Shown here one piece after another: positions 10,410-20,376 of a stretch of 45,747 bases of DNA. A program made the translations under genes and the position numbers. Positions within the stretch are counted from its first letter, which is position 1. Every line of letters starts with the position of its first letter. The stretch lies in assembly GCA_003427395.1 (NCBI GenBank), contig BFEA01000112.1, forward strand, positions 195,505 to 241,251, written 5' to 3'. A model generated the notes under the pieces. That model was given only the letters and a program-made list of their open reading frames with translations. It had not been told where the DNA came from and searched no databases. The DNA is from Chara braunii. Its lineage: Eukaryota > Streptophyta > Charophyceae > Charales > Characeae.

Positions 10410-11240
10410 CATTTAGACTAAGTTTTATATTTAATAATACTCTAAATGACTACTAGACTATTGGACTTAGTCAATGTGGAACAAACGAAAGATGACCGAA
10501 TTTGGCGAGTTGTGTACTTTGCGTCCCAATCAGTGTGGTGTGAACTACGTGTGTGATGTGTGATATGCTCTCTGAGTACTATCAACTGTGATGCATGTCA
10601 CATCTCATAGACCTTCGGATGCACGTGTGAACCTTCCTGGAGTCATCTAACTAGGAGTGAGTGAGCACGCTGGTTACGGGTGCTACTACTGTAATGACCT
10701 GCCAAACACGGACTGAGACACACAGCTGATTTCTGAGTTTTTCTCATAGAATGTATGCCTTGCTGAGTTCCCCCCCTGTTGCTGAGTTTTCTAAGTCTGT
10801 GTGTGTGCGTGCCTGCTGGTCTGCATGCCTGTCTGAGTGCTTGTCGGCTTGAGTGTGTGTGTGACCCGCAAGGGCACTTGTTCGTTCAGACGGCCCGAAG
10901 GGCCGGTACTTACCTGTGGCCGTGACATTGAAGGTTGCATTGGGGAAAACACACTCAAGTGGCGGGGAAAGAGGCCCGCGGCACTTAGAGCAGTGGAAAA
11001 CACTCAAGTAGCAGGTAGGCCCGTACCACACCAAGTAGAGGTAGATGTGCCGGGTACTCGAGGCCGAGCAGAAGAAGACAAAAGTTGGCATTTTTAGAGG
11101 CCCAGTAGTTGTAGGCTAGGTCTAGGCGGGCACCAGTCCAACCAGTCTAAGCTTAGGGCCTGTACGGGCATTGTACTTTCTGTTGAATGTGTGCTTCGAA
11201 ATTGGCCCGGATCATAACACTACCACTGAAATTTTACTAA
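10410..11240. other. Intronic, no gene recognised
   Basis: TG-rich near 10795-10865, with a short perfect hairpin CGGCCCGAAGGGCCG near 10890. Short open frames have no domain signature. Confidence 0.35.
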
Positions 11241-11280
11241 GTGCGACGGACACCCAGCATTTTTAGCGGCGAGAGGCTGG

Positions 11281-12006
11281 AGTTTATTAGCCTCAAGATG
11301 GGAGGCGATAACTATCGTGGAGACGATAGGGATGGGAGATGCGCCCGTACACCAGATGGGGGGCGACGTAGCGGTCGTGATAGAAGATGGGAGAGAACAG
11401 ATGGTTCGCGTAGCAACGGTCGCGAAGATCGGAGGGATGACCCTCCTCGGTATGGACCACTGACATGTTTCGGATGCCGAGACCGACTGTTGGAGATACG
11501 GGAGCGATCCTGTAGCAAGACGCCAGATGGAGGCGGATGGATTCATATGCCTCCCAGAGTTCAACTGTAGGGGGGCTGGCAAGGGAGTGTGGTCAACAGC
11601 ATCCAGCGGCTATGGAACCAGCAGTTGACAATCCAATCGATGACTCAGAGTTGGGTCGAACCGTAGCTTCGGTGCAAGAATTCGTTCGAAATGGAACGAG
11701 CTCGAAGAGGGGAGAGGGAGCAGCGACACCGGGAATGTGAGGAGGCTCGACGGGCCGAGGAGGAAGCTAGAGCAGCCGAGGCGGAGCGTGCCTTCCGCAA
11801 GGCAGAGAAGTTACGAAAACGTGAGGAGGAGCAACTGACGACGGTGAAGGCAGTTGAAGTACAGCTTTCCCTGCGCCTCGGTGATATCGGGGAGGAGATC
11901 AGAACCAAAGTCCGAAAGGCGATCAGCGGAACGGTGGTCAAAAAATTATCCAAATTTACTGTCCTGCCAACGGACAAGGGGAAGGAGGCTGTCACGGAGG
12001 ACATTC
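11281..12006 (+). pseudogene. Retroelement-like ORFs (degenerate zinc knuckle, basic coiled coil)
   Basis: Two consecutive frames are present. The first (about 11298-11570) is rich in Arg/Asp/Gly and ends in a Cys cluster (PLTCFGCRDR ... RSC) resembling a CCHC knuckle that has lost its His and normal spacing. The second (11691-12006) is an Arg/Glu/Ala-rich coiled coil (REQRHRECEEARRAEEEARA) leading to KKLSKFTVLPTDKGKEA. This arrangement suggests a gag- or element-derived protein remnant, but I cannot name a family. The second frame runs into a T-tract and the assembly gap, so its end is unknown. It sits in an intron of the coiled-coil gene and could alternatively be separate exons. Confidence 0.35.
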
Positions 12007-12109
12007 CTGCGACTTGGGACATACATACACACATAATGCAGTGCAGCTTGGGACAAAACATGGTCGGACTTGTGTTATGTGTGTGCCCCAAGTCGCAGCA
12101 TGTTTTGTC
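12007..12109. repeat. Nested inverted repeats (hairpin)
   Basis: CTGCGACTTGGGAC...ACACATAA (12007-12036) pairs with TTATGTGTGTGCCCCAAGTCGCAG (12075-12098, shown here only as a position). In addition GACAAAACATG (12052-12062) pairs with CATGTTTTGTC (12099-12109). The two pairings overlap, giving alternative folds. Confidence 0.75.
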
Positions 12110-12149
12110 GTTGAAGTTCAACCTTCATTTTTTCCTGTTTCTGATTCCT

Positions 12150-12169
12150 TTTCCTCTTTCTTTTTCTTT

Positions 12170-12201
<32 letters not shown>

Positions 12202-12807
12202 TTTTTTTNNNNNNNNNNNNNNNNNNNNNNNNNNNNNNNNNNNNNNNNNNNNNNNNNNNNNNNNNNNNNNNNNNNNNNNNNNNNNNNNNNNNNNNNNNNN
12301 NNNNNNNNNNNNNNNNNNNNNNNNNNNNNNNNNNNNNNNNNNNNNNNNNNNNNNNNNNNNNNNNNNNNNNNNNNNNNNNNNNNNNNNNNNNNNNNNNNNN
12401 NNNNNNNNNNNNNNNNNNNNNNNNNNNNNNNNNNNNNNNNNNNNNNNNNNNNNNNNNNNNNNNNNNNNNNNNNNNNNNNNNNNNNNNNNNNNNNNNNNNN
12501 NNNNNNNNNNNNNNNNNNNNNNNNNNNNNNNNNNNNNNNNNNNNNNNNNNNNNNNNNNNNNNNNNNNNNNNNNNNNNNNNNNNNNNNNNNNNNNNNNNNN
12601 NNNNNNNNNNNNNNNNNNNNNNNNNNNNNNNNNNNNNNNNNNNNNNNNNNNNNNNNNNNNNNNNNNNNNNNNNNNNNNNNNNNNNNNNNNNNNNNNNNNN
12701 NNNNNNNNNNNNNNNNNNNNNNNNNNNNNNNNNNNNNNNNNNNNNNNNNNNNNNNNNNNNNNNNNNNNNNNNNNNNNNNNNNNNNNNNNNNNNNNNNNNN
12801 NNNNNNN
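12150..12807. other. T-rich tract and assembly gap
   Basis: A poly(T) tract with a few Cs (about 12168-12208) runs into 599 Ns (12209-12807). A G-run begins the next contig (12808-12835). The gap size is not informative. Confidence 0.99.
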
Positions 12808-12904
12808 GGGGGGGGGGGATAGGTGGGGGGGGTGTATCCAACATTCCTACAGGATTTGTACGTTTCTGCCGAAACCTTCCTTTTTTTTCCCCTTTTTTCT
12901 CTTC

Positions 12905-12958
12905 TTTTTAACAGGTCCTTATGGCCCTGGCTCCATATCCGTTCTGCCCAGATGTCTA
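12905..12958 (-). repeat. LINE 3'-tail fragment (inverted)
   Basis: The minus-strand sequence matches the LINE end at 8405-8450 (GGATATGGAGCCAGG-CCATAA, then GACCTGTT and A/G-rich tail). It is probably a severely 5'-truncated insertion or a SINE sharing the LINE tail. Confidence 0.65.
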
Positions 12959-13087
12959 GTCAGCTCACACCAAGAGTAAGAAGACGTACTACACCGTCTA
13001 ATTACTAATTAGGTGTAAGGAAGCAACATAACTATTTGGCATTTGCTATACAACTCTGATATAATCCGTCCACTTGGCATCCTTCAG

Positions 13088-13158
13088 CTAAGCGAGAGGC
13101 CGCTTTGAATCAGCTTATACTCGAAAAGGAGCAGAGTGACGCTGAGAAAAACCGACAG
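13088..13158 (+). CDS. Exon B of the putative coiled-coil gene
   Basis: Flanked by a pyrimidine-containing acceptor (ATCCTTCAG/CTAAG) and a donor (GACAG/GTATGC). With the single base left over from exon A it encodes AKREAALNQLILEKEQSDAE KNRQ, a continuation of the coiled coil, and it ends in phase 0. The 71-nt length plus one base gives exactly 24 codons. Confidence 0.55.
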
Positions 13159-13182
13159 GTATGCAAGGGTACCGTAAAGTTG

Positions 13183-13410
13183 CGTAAACCCTAAAGGGCT
13201 AAGGCTCCCCTAAACCGTGAACCTTCACTTATTGAACTTCAAAGCTCAAACCCTAAACCCTTAACCCTTAACCCCAATCCTTAAACGCGAAGCTGTAACC
13301 CTTGCGCACGCCCCCACCCTCCCCCCCCAACCGAACCTAATCCCGAAACCCTTAACTTATAAACCTGCAAATCGTGAAGGCCTTAACCCAGAATCCCTAA
13401 ACCTCTTGAG
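13183..13410. repeat. Degenerate telomere-like CCCTAAA tract
   Basis: Many scattered CCCTAAA, CCCTTAA and CCTTAAC words (e.g. AAACCCTAAACCCTTAACCC near 13249) occur in a C-rich block, resembling plant-type telomere repeats that have decayed. There is no contiguous perfect array, so this may be an interstitial relic or a chance-enriched C/A-rich repeat. Confidence 0.6.
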
Positions 13411-13702
13411 TCAGTAAAGCATCCAATTTCTTCCAACATTGAAACCATACTGGCATACCAAAAAAAAAATAAAAAAAATCCATACTCACATGAGAGGTAT
13501 GCAAAAGCTAGGGAGAGGAAAATCTATATCCAGTGTTATCCACCTATTTGGGACATCAGCCTGAGGCAGGCATACTGCCCAGAGGCTGCGAGTGAGTTTC
13601 GCCTTTCTTTTTGTGTTTTTTTTTTTTCCCCTCTGCAACAAGACTGCAAGGCAATCTTTGATTCCAGGATGAGAATGGAAAAGGAACAAAAGAAGAAGGG
13701 TT

Positions 13703-13886
13703 AACTACGCGGGAGTCAAAAAAGCGAGTTATAATTGCACTATGGGCAAGATCCAGTTTGCAATTGCACTTCGGGCACCCTACCTGGCCAGAAAGCTGGG
13801 TTGTATACCTTGCCCAAACTGCAATTCGAAACTGTATCTTGGCCCGTAGTGCAATTATAACTCATTTTTGTGACTCCGGCGTAGTT
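13703..13886. mobile_element. MITE copy 1 (inverted-repeat, ~184 bp)
   Basis: The ends AACTACGCGGGAGTCA and TGACTCCGGCGTAGTT are near-perfect inverted repeats. The complementarity continues inward for about 70 bases (GAGTTATAATTGCACTA..GGGC..AAGAT.CAGTTT), leaving a short centre (CTACCTGGCCAGAAAGCTGG). A second copy lies at 19158-19345. Non-coding and foldback, so a MITE; the autonomous partner is unknown. Flanks are TT on both sides, too little to fix a target duplication. Confidence 0.8.
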
Positions 13887-13952
13887 TTCGCAAAGACGGA
13901 ACTGCCTCAGGCCCATGGCTCCCGTTGTGGCAACCCACTCCCTCTTGTTCGC

Positions 13953-14400
13953 CCTTCACCCTTCACCCTTCATCCTTCGCCCTTCACCACCTTCACCCTT
14001 CACCCGTCACCCTCCACCACCATCACCCTTCACCCTTCACCCTTCACCCTTCACATCCTTCACCCTTCACCTTTCACCCTTCACCCTTCACCCTTCACCT
14101 TTCACCCCTCCAACCTTCACCCTTCTGTTCACCATTTACTCTTTCACCGTTCACCCTTTCACCCTTTCATTCTTCACCCTTCACCCTTTCACCCTTTCAC
14201 CCTTTCACCCTTCACCCTTTCACCCTTTTGTTTACCCTTCAGCATCCAACCTTCTATTCACTCTTCACCCTTCACCTTTCACCTTTCACACTTCACGTTT
14301 CACCCCTCCATCCTTCACCCTTCACCTTTCACCCTTCACCCTTTACCATGCACCCTTCTGTTCACCTTTTAATCCTTCACCATGCAACCTTCTGCTCACC
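13953..14400. repeat. (TTCACCC)n degenerate minisatellite
   Basis: A ~450-bp array of 7-bp TTCACCC units is mixed with 8-bp TTTCACCC variants and decays towards 14400. It makes long Thr/Pro/Ser/His open frames that are not genes. Confidence 0.95.
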
Positions 14401-14930
14401 TTTCATCATATACCAGCATACTCACCTGCAGTTGAAGACTCACCTGTACTGCATCCCAGAGTTCGGGGACCCATCTCGCGCTCAGCCTTCACCACGAGGG
14501 ACATATATGTGTCATATGGACTCCTCACCAGGACTGCATCTAGAGTGTTACATCCCCACATTGTCTTTTGAATGCACATAGGTGCAATGAATTGCAGTGC
14601 TGCAAGCGGGTGTACACTAACTGCTAGCATAGATTGTGTCTGTTTGATTGCTGTTTGCTTGTCTTGAGCCTTGCGGGACTTGATCCCGTGACCTGTAACT
14701 TGTGCGTGTTTTGTTTGTGGTTCTTGGAAAACGGACTCCGGATCGATTGGAGGAGGAAGGGGGATTGGAGAATTGAAATTCGTTTTTCTATTCTCTTTGT
14801 ATTTTGAGCTTCCACTGTGCATATCTCCTCTCCGGTTTTGTGTGGATTTGTCTCCTTCGAGTCCTGTGAATTCACTGTGGATTGAAGTTCAATCGGGTAC
14901 ATAACATAGGCGTGCCGGCCTTACCACCCG
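14400..14930. other. Intronic, no gene recognised
   Basis: No domain-bearing frame is seen; AT/GC content is unremarkable. Confidence 0.35.
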
Positions 14931-14992
14931 TGTAGCTGAATGGTACACACACGTAACTGTTGATAAGCAGACCTGAGTTCAAATCCTGCTCC
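14931..14992 (+). repeat. tRNA-derived SINE head
   Basis: A box-like TAGCTGAATGGTA (14933-14945) and B box-like GAGTTCAAATCC (14975-14986), with AACTGTTGATAAGCAGA between them. Same family as the copy immediately downstream. Confidence 0.6.
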
Positions 14993-15011
14993 TCAGGCCT
15001 TACCCAACCCA

Positions 15012-15226
15012 TGTGGCTGAGTGCCACGCCATCTTTTTTTTTTCTTTTTTTTCTTTTTTTTTCTTTTTTTTTAACTTCACGCCCCTGGACAGCATCTAAC
15101 TGTTGATAAATAGACTGGAGTTCAAATCCTGTTGGTTGAAAAAGCCCTGCCAGGCCTTCCGATGCTCAGCCTCATGGTAGAACAATGACTACCGTCTTCA
15201 CCCGAAAATAACGCCCGGGCGTTATA
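15012..15226 (+). repeat. SINE copy split by a T-rich tract
   Basis: A head similar to the previous one (TGTGGCTGAGTGCCA, 15012-15026) is separated from its B box (GGAGTTCAAATCC, 15117-15129) by a T-rich tract (15031-15072). The same AACTGTTGATAAA word precedes the B box as in the neighbour copy. The end (15186-15226) has the inverted tail word CTACCGTCTTCACCCG, then a GC-rich hairpin AACGCCCGGGCGTT. Confidence 0.55.
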
Positions 15227-15239
15227 TTCAGCTTACGAC

Positions 15240-16520
15240 GGTAACCATAGTGTGCTCACAGTGTGCAAGAAGCATACGTCCCAGCAGATTCCCTGTCGAG
15301 GCCTTTTTACGTACGCTTCCAGACACAGGGTAACTAGGGTAGGCATGCATGTCTTTTGCTCGCTGCGGACCACCTCTCCGTATGACCTACATCATCTGAC
15401 GTCTGTGTGTGTGCCATCATTCCCTGCAAACCGCCTGTGTAGCAGCACCACTGTCATCACATACTGCTGTGTAGCTCCCAGCACCAGTGCTATGGTGGCA
15501 TCACTGCCATGATGATTCATTCATAGGTTCTCTCTCTTTTTTTGTTGGTTTTTAAGAAACATGGGTAGCTGCGAAGTGTATTCTGTTTTCATCTGACTCA
15601 TCTGGTTCCGTCGGGATTCGAGCTCTTGTTCTGTTTCCTGACAGTTACATGTGTGTTGTGCTGTGTAACATTCAGCCACATGCGCTGGGCGATTCACAGC
15701 CACATTCTAGCATCGCTGTCGAGTAGAGAAGTGGGAGTGTAAGGGCACCAAGATGAGAAGGGGGAGATGAAAGCTATGGTTGCCCTCCTACCGGAGACCA
15801 AAGGAAGAGGAAGAACACGGGCCTCTCTTACGTCGGAGAAATTCTTTACCAATCCTCTACCAGATCATCCAACTTGTATAGCCCTCGGTCATGAGGAGAA
15901 GCAAGAGAGAGAGTAGAGGGTGGGACCCAGGGCACGGCACTAAGCCGGCAGCATCGGGGAAAGTCACGTGGAACTTGAGAGCTAACTTCTACCCGTCCCA
16001 CCATTTTAATTTTATTTTCAGAGGAAAGTAGCTCCTAAGGGCTCTTATGATATTGTATTCGTTTGACTGGATCGGGATTCGAAGATCAAACTCGTGATCT
16101 GTTTACGAAAGGTTACTACGTGTATACCATTCAGCTGCATGGGCTGGGTGAGCTGCAAGTTTTGTCAATGTGAACAAGAATGAATGAGTAAATAAATAAA
16201 TAAGTTAAAATAACAAGAATGAATAAATGCTGTGGAAAAGGAGAGATGGTTAATGGAAGGCCCAGAATTTGGGGGGTTTCGCCGCATCAATGCAGGCTTA
16301 TAATAGTATAATACAAACATTAAAAAAAAAAAAAAGAGGCAAAGAAAAACGAAATAAAAAAGACACTCAAAAGCAATATAAAAAACCATATTCGGAGTAC
16401 CTCTCGGAGTTCGCCAATTTTTTCTCCGAATTCGGTGTTTTTGCCAACCTTTTCGTTACTGATCCAAATATGTCGAAAGTTCTCGAAACTGAATACAGAT
16501 ATACCCTAAAGCACATGCGT
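15240..16520. other. Intronic, no gene recognised
   Basis: Contains scattered AT-rich and GA-rich stretches. No credible reading frame or RNA. Confidence 0.35.
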
Positions 16521-16521
16521 A

Positions 16522-16524
<3 letters not shown>

Positions 16525-16574
<50 letters not shown>
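16525..16574. repeat. (CA)n microsatellite
   Basis: About 25 uninterrupted CA units abut the RING-type reading frame. Confidence 0.97.
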
Positions 16575-16576
<2 letters not shown>

Positions 16577-16577
<1 letters not shown>

Positions 16578-17551
16578 GTGCAGTTCGGTTGGCATGTACA
16601 CGACATAACCTCTGCTCCGAACACTATGAAGGGATGGTCGCTGCTAGCCTCTCACACGAAAATTGTGATCCCCTGTCCTGTGCTCATCCCCCCCACCCCC
16701 TGATTACTTGCCCAGCATGTCGTTGTGGCCTTGGTCTTCCATGTTTAAATAATTGTGCACGCCAGCCTTCCATACTAATGACATGTCAGCAACATGCCAT
16801 GTGTCGTCAACGCTTCCAGGAAGCTGTCACAGAAAGTATGTGACTTTAGTGCGTGGAGTATCCCCGGTGCCATCACCCTCCGCATCCTCTCCTAGCATGT
16901 CCCACGTGCGGTGTTGGTCATACACCTACGGCAACCGCTGACGGATCTCCCTCTTTCTTGCCAGACGAACGATGGACACAGCAGTCCGAGGAGGAAAATA
17001 GACTTCTATATGAACCACCGGCAGAGCGATGTGCTCATAGTTTATCACCACCAGGGCGAGCTGTTGCAGATCAAATCCTACAGCAGCTGAACGCCCTTGC
17101 GTTGGACCGATCCTCCCTGTCGTCGTCTGCCCATAGAGAAGGAATAAATACTGAGGAAGCCCAAGAAAGATGCTCCATGCCGCTTTGTGATGACCCGCCG
17201 GAGATTCAACTAGCATGCGGTTCACACGCCTTGTGCTGTGAGGATTATGAAGGGATAGTCCCTGCGAGTTCTTGCTTCCATTCGTAGGATGACAGTCAGT
17301 ACTGTACTCATGTACGGCACCCCGACATGTCATGTCCAATTTGTAGACAGGGGCTGGAATGGCAACGCCTCTATAATTGCGGTCGATGTGCCTCTGTGTT
17401 CCTAGCATGTACGAGCCACGTAGCCTGTGACATCTGTCTGCACCGTGCCATTCGATGCAGCAACTGTGACTGTGAAAATTGGATGTGGTGCTTCCACAGC
17501 CCACACCCGAACCGGTCCTGTCCGGTCTGTAGGGGTAGCCACTTGCCATAG
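16577..17551 (+). pseudogene. RING-type Cys/His repeat ORF with three in-frame stops
   Basis: One reading frame runs ~325 codons without a frameshift and contains repeated Cys/His units. The last is a textbook RING-HC: CPIC, ~21 residues, CTSHVACDIC (C-x2-H-x2-C-x2-C), ~29 residues, CPVC. Earlier units read LACTRHNLC...SCAHPPHPLITCPAC, MTCQQHAMC...RCHHPPHPLLACPTC and LACGSHALC...CTHVRHPDMSCPIC. Stops interrupt at 16841 (TGA), 16847 (TAG) and 17285 (TAG), all in the linkers between the C-x2-H-x2-C block and the CPxC block. RING domains of this kind bind zinc and usually recruit E2 enzymes for ubiquitin transfer. I infer a decayed E3-like gene or a readthrough/exon arrangement. No clear start codon or acceptor is visible after the CA repeat. 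It lies in an intron of the coiled-coil gene, same strand. Confidence 0.6.
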
Positions 17552-17559
17552 GTTTTTTT

Positions 17560-18220
17560 TTTTTTGGTGCAACCCTGTGCCATGCTAGAGTAGTCTGTTT
17601 CAGCGGTGAATATTTAGAATTCTGCCTCCACATATTTATCTTTCCTTCCCGTTGCCCCTACCTCCCCTGCCCCATACTCCTATAGAACTCCGCCTTCTAT
17701 CCCTTACCCTCCACCCTCCCCTCCACTCCCTTTGTGCTACTAACAACTACATACGAATGAGCATCATTAAGAGAACAGACGATATGAAGATCAGAAATGA
17801 AATGAACGGAAGTATGAAGATGAATGACGGACTTAAAGACTGTATAATTTGAAGATCTGAAGTGAAATGAGCAGGAGTATGAAGCTCTGAAGAGAAATGC
17901 ACAGGAGCATATCTTCCCTTTTACTCTGCCTCCTGAAATTACGTGCAAGTGGACTGTGAAGGCACACGGGGATGTGGGCAGCTGCCGCTCAACCACAATC
18001 AACGTTGGCAGCCTTGTACGTAAGAGGCACAGTAGAAGGGGAGCTGCAAGAACAAATGAAAGGGGTACCCCAAGGACAACCAAAAAACTGTCTAATTATA
18101 AAATTGCTTTAATATGTTGGGCTCTCTCATCTCAAATGCTCTCGTTGTCTGCAATAGGACACTGCTTTGATTCTGAATCTATTCACCTGGGTGGAATTGG
18201 GCCTGTTGTGGGGAAAATCT
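17560..18220. other. Intronic, no gene recognised
   Basis: Contains short GAAGAT-GAAATGA-type direct repeats near 17780-17900. No gene seen. Confidence 0.35.
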
Positions 18221-18223
<3 letters not shown>

Positions 18224-18297
<74 letters not shown>

Positions 18298-18298
18298 N

Positions 18299-18366
<68 letters not shown>

Positions 18367-18378
18367 CACACACACACA
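18224..18378. repeat. (CA)n microsatellite
   Basis: About 70 CA units with one N (18298) and a TG interruption near 18365. Confidence 0.97.
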
Positions 18379-18486
18379 AAACGAGAAAAACGAGAAAAAA
18401 AAGCAAAAATTCAGGGAAATATGGCAGTTTCGGTGCAAAATTCGCCGAAAATGACACCGCCTATTAACCATTAGTGGAGTGTGGAA

Positions 18487-18545
18487 AAGGAACCGGATTA
18501 ACGCTCCCCGGAATGGAATGGAGCCAGGACCATAAGGTTCTATTC
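18487..18545 (+). repeat. LINE 3'-tail fragment
   Basis: GGAACCGGATTAACGCTCCC...ATGGAGCCAGGACCATAAGG matches the LINE end at 8394-8445. Only the tail is present. Confidence 0.65.
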
Positions 18546-18679
18546 TTTTGTGAACCCGCCGGCACCAGTTCCCCCCCCCCCAAAAAAAAAAAAAAGTGGG
18601 AATAAATCAACCCCCAGAATTCAAATAGTGAACATCCATACCCCTTTTGCTTTTGCTCATCGCAGCATTGGGCAGCTCA

Positions 18680-18772
18680 GTCCTCCGAGACATCCGTCAA
18701 AATTGGAACGGTACAGAGAAGGTCAACATGGCCCCCACCCGAGGATGACACACATAAATCGAGAAACGGTCC
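18680..18772 (+). ncRNA. U6 snRNA retropseudogene
   Basis: Starts GTCCTCCGAGACATCCG and contains AAAATTGGAACGGTACAGAG, ACATGGCCCC, GAGGATGACACACATAAATC and GAGAAACGGTCC, all in U6 order, over 93 nt. The ACAGAG core is kept, but the normally invariant AGATTAGCATG has become AGGTCAACATG, which would damage the AGC triad and U2/U4 pairing. It is followed by 14 As rather than Ts, the mark of a reverse-transcribed, polyadenylated copy. No Pol III terminator. Confidence 0.85.
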
Positions 18773-19157
18773 AAAAAAAAAAAAAACACAGAAAAACGTT
18801 GTGCGGCTCATGGCCTCATGGCATCATCCTAAACTTGCAGAAATTGAGCTCATCTCAATGAGTCCTATGTCATCGGGCTTGTTCTTCTAGACGATTGATT
18901 TGTTTGTGTAATGCTTTTATCAACACACAAATCGACGAATGCGCATGGCAGAAAAATATAAATGCCCACTTATCGTTCTGGGATGTACATTTGTCGATTT
19001 GTGTGTATACTACTTTAGAGCTGAGCCCATCCTCGCCGTCTCCATTGCATTCCCAGCTCTATCACACTCCCAAAGGATATGAACCTGTTTTTCTCATTGG
19101 TCATGAATATCCCTATTGGATTTGAAATGTAAGTGGGGGAAAAAAAAGACTGAGGGG

Positions 19158-19345
19158 TAACTTCAGTAGAGTCACAAAAGCGAGTTATAATTGCACTATT
19201 GGGCAAAGATACAGTTTGCAATTGCACTTTGGGCACCCTACCTGGCCAGAAAGCTGGGTTGTATGCATTGCCCGAACTGCAATTGCAAACTGTATCTTGG
19301 CCCATAGTGCAATTATAACTCATTTTTGTGACTCCCGCGTACTTT
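19158..19345. mobile_element. MITE copy 2
   Basis: Same element as 13703-13886: both arms carry GAGTTATAATTGCACTA, AAGATACAGTTTGCAATTGCA and the centre CTACCTGGCCAGAAAGCTGG. The left end is more mutated (TTCAGTAGAGTCAC for TACGCGGGAGTCAC). Lies 135 bp upstream of exon C. Confidence 0.8.
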
Positions 19346-19480
19346 CCCCAAAAAAGACTGAATAGTCAAGCAAGACTGATACCCAGTGCTGCTGTTGTGT
19401 CCTCCTTTCGTTCTTTGGCGGGGGCGTGTGAATGTGCTGGTGTGCCCATGTAAATTCGATCATCGTGTGAAATGGCGCAG

Positions 19481-19540
19481 ATACGAGACCTGAGGAAGAA
19501 ACTGGATGACCTGGCCCATGAGTTCGTTGAAGTTCTGAAG
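19481..19540 (+). CDS. Exon C of the putative coiled-coil gene
   Basis: Exactly 20 codons, phase 0 at both ends, between GGCGCAG/ATACG and CTGAAG/GTTGGT. Encodes IRDLRKKLDDLAHEFVEVLK, whose leucine/hydrophobic spacing continues the coiled coil from exon B (which ends ...AEKNRQ). The donor is weaker than the others. Confidence 0.5.
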
Positions 19541-19909
19541 GTTGGTTTGTTTTTTCTCTATAATCAATCTATGGTACTCTATACATTGTATACAGTATAT
19601 AGTATACGCAGTTATATTTCAAAGGGTTATTTACCTAATTGGATCTGACTGGAGCTCATACAGTCATCACCATGCGTGTAGTACTCACAATGGTCAACGA
19701 ATGACCTTTTTTTTTTTTTTTTTTTTTTGCATGGAGATAACGATGTAGTCAAACCACCAGACAGAAGAACAAGAGGAGTGGGAAGAAAAAAATAACTCGA
19801 GATAATCTTTACAATGTCTCGTCTCTTCTCCCTCAATGTGTCATCTCAGCAAGTAAGCATCATATTAGCATCTGCTACTGGGGAAGTTTCTCTGCACTCT
19901 CACACACAG

Positions 19910-20045
19910 GTTCCCTAATATGCACAATGCTGCTCTCAATGCCAATATCACCCTGGCCCCAGTGTTATCACAAACAAGGCCAGATAATCGTCATGCGGAC
20001 CTTCCGACGCAAAGTGATGCGTCCTTCTTCAACCATACCCCACAG
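19910..20045 (+). CDS. Exon D (candidate) of the coiled-coil gene
   Basis: Preceded by a pyrimidine-rich acceptor (CTCTCACACACAG) and ended by a strong donor (CCACAG/GTAAGT). The favoured frame reads NANITLAPVLSQTRPDNRHA and on to FFNHTPQ, a polar, probably disordered segment. Its 5' phase does not fit directly to exon C, so either a small exon near 19850 is missed, exon C uses a donor 4 bases further on, or a second open frame is the real one. Confidence 0.4.
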
Positions 20046-20059
20046 GTAAGTCCAGGTAA

Positions 20060-20317
<258 letters not shown>

Positions 20318-20376
20318 GTATGGCTATTATTGACTCTTTTCTCTCTCTGTGCCCGGCGCTCTTCCTCTATCCAAAG

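Noticed and set aside
11691-12911. A 406-codon ORF through the first gap
   Set aside because: Only the first ~105 codons have protein-like content; the rest is T-tract and Ns.
13758-14581. 204-218-codon Thr/Pro/His-rich ORFs
   Set aside because: Produced by the TTCACCC minisatellite in three frames.
16269-16703. 144-codon ORF with a His-Thr run
   Set aside because: Driven by the CA repeat; the RING-type units lie in a different frame.
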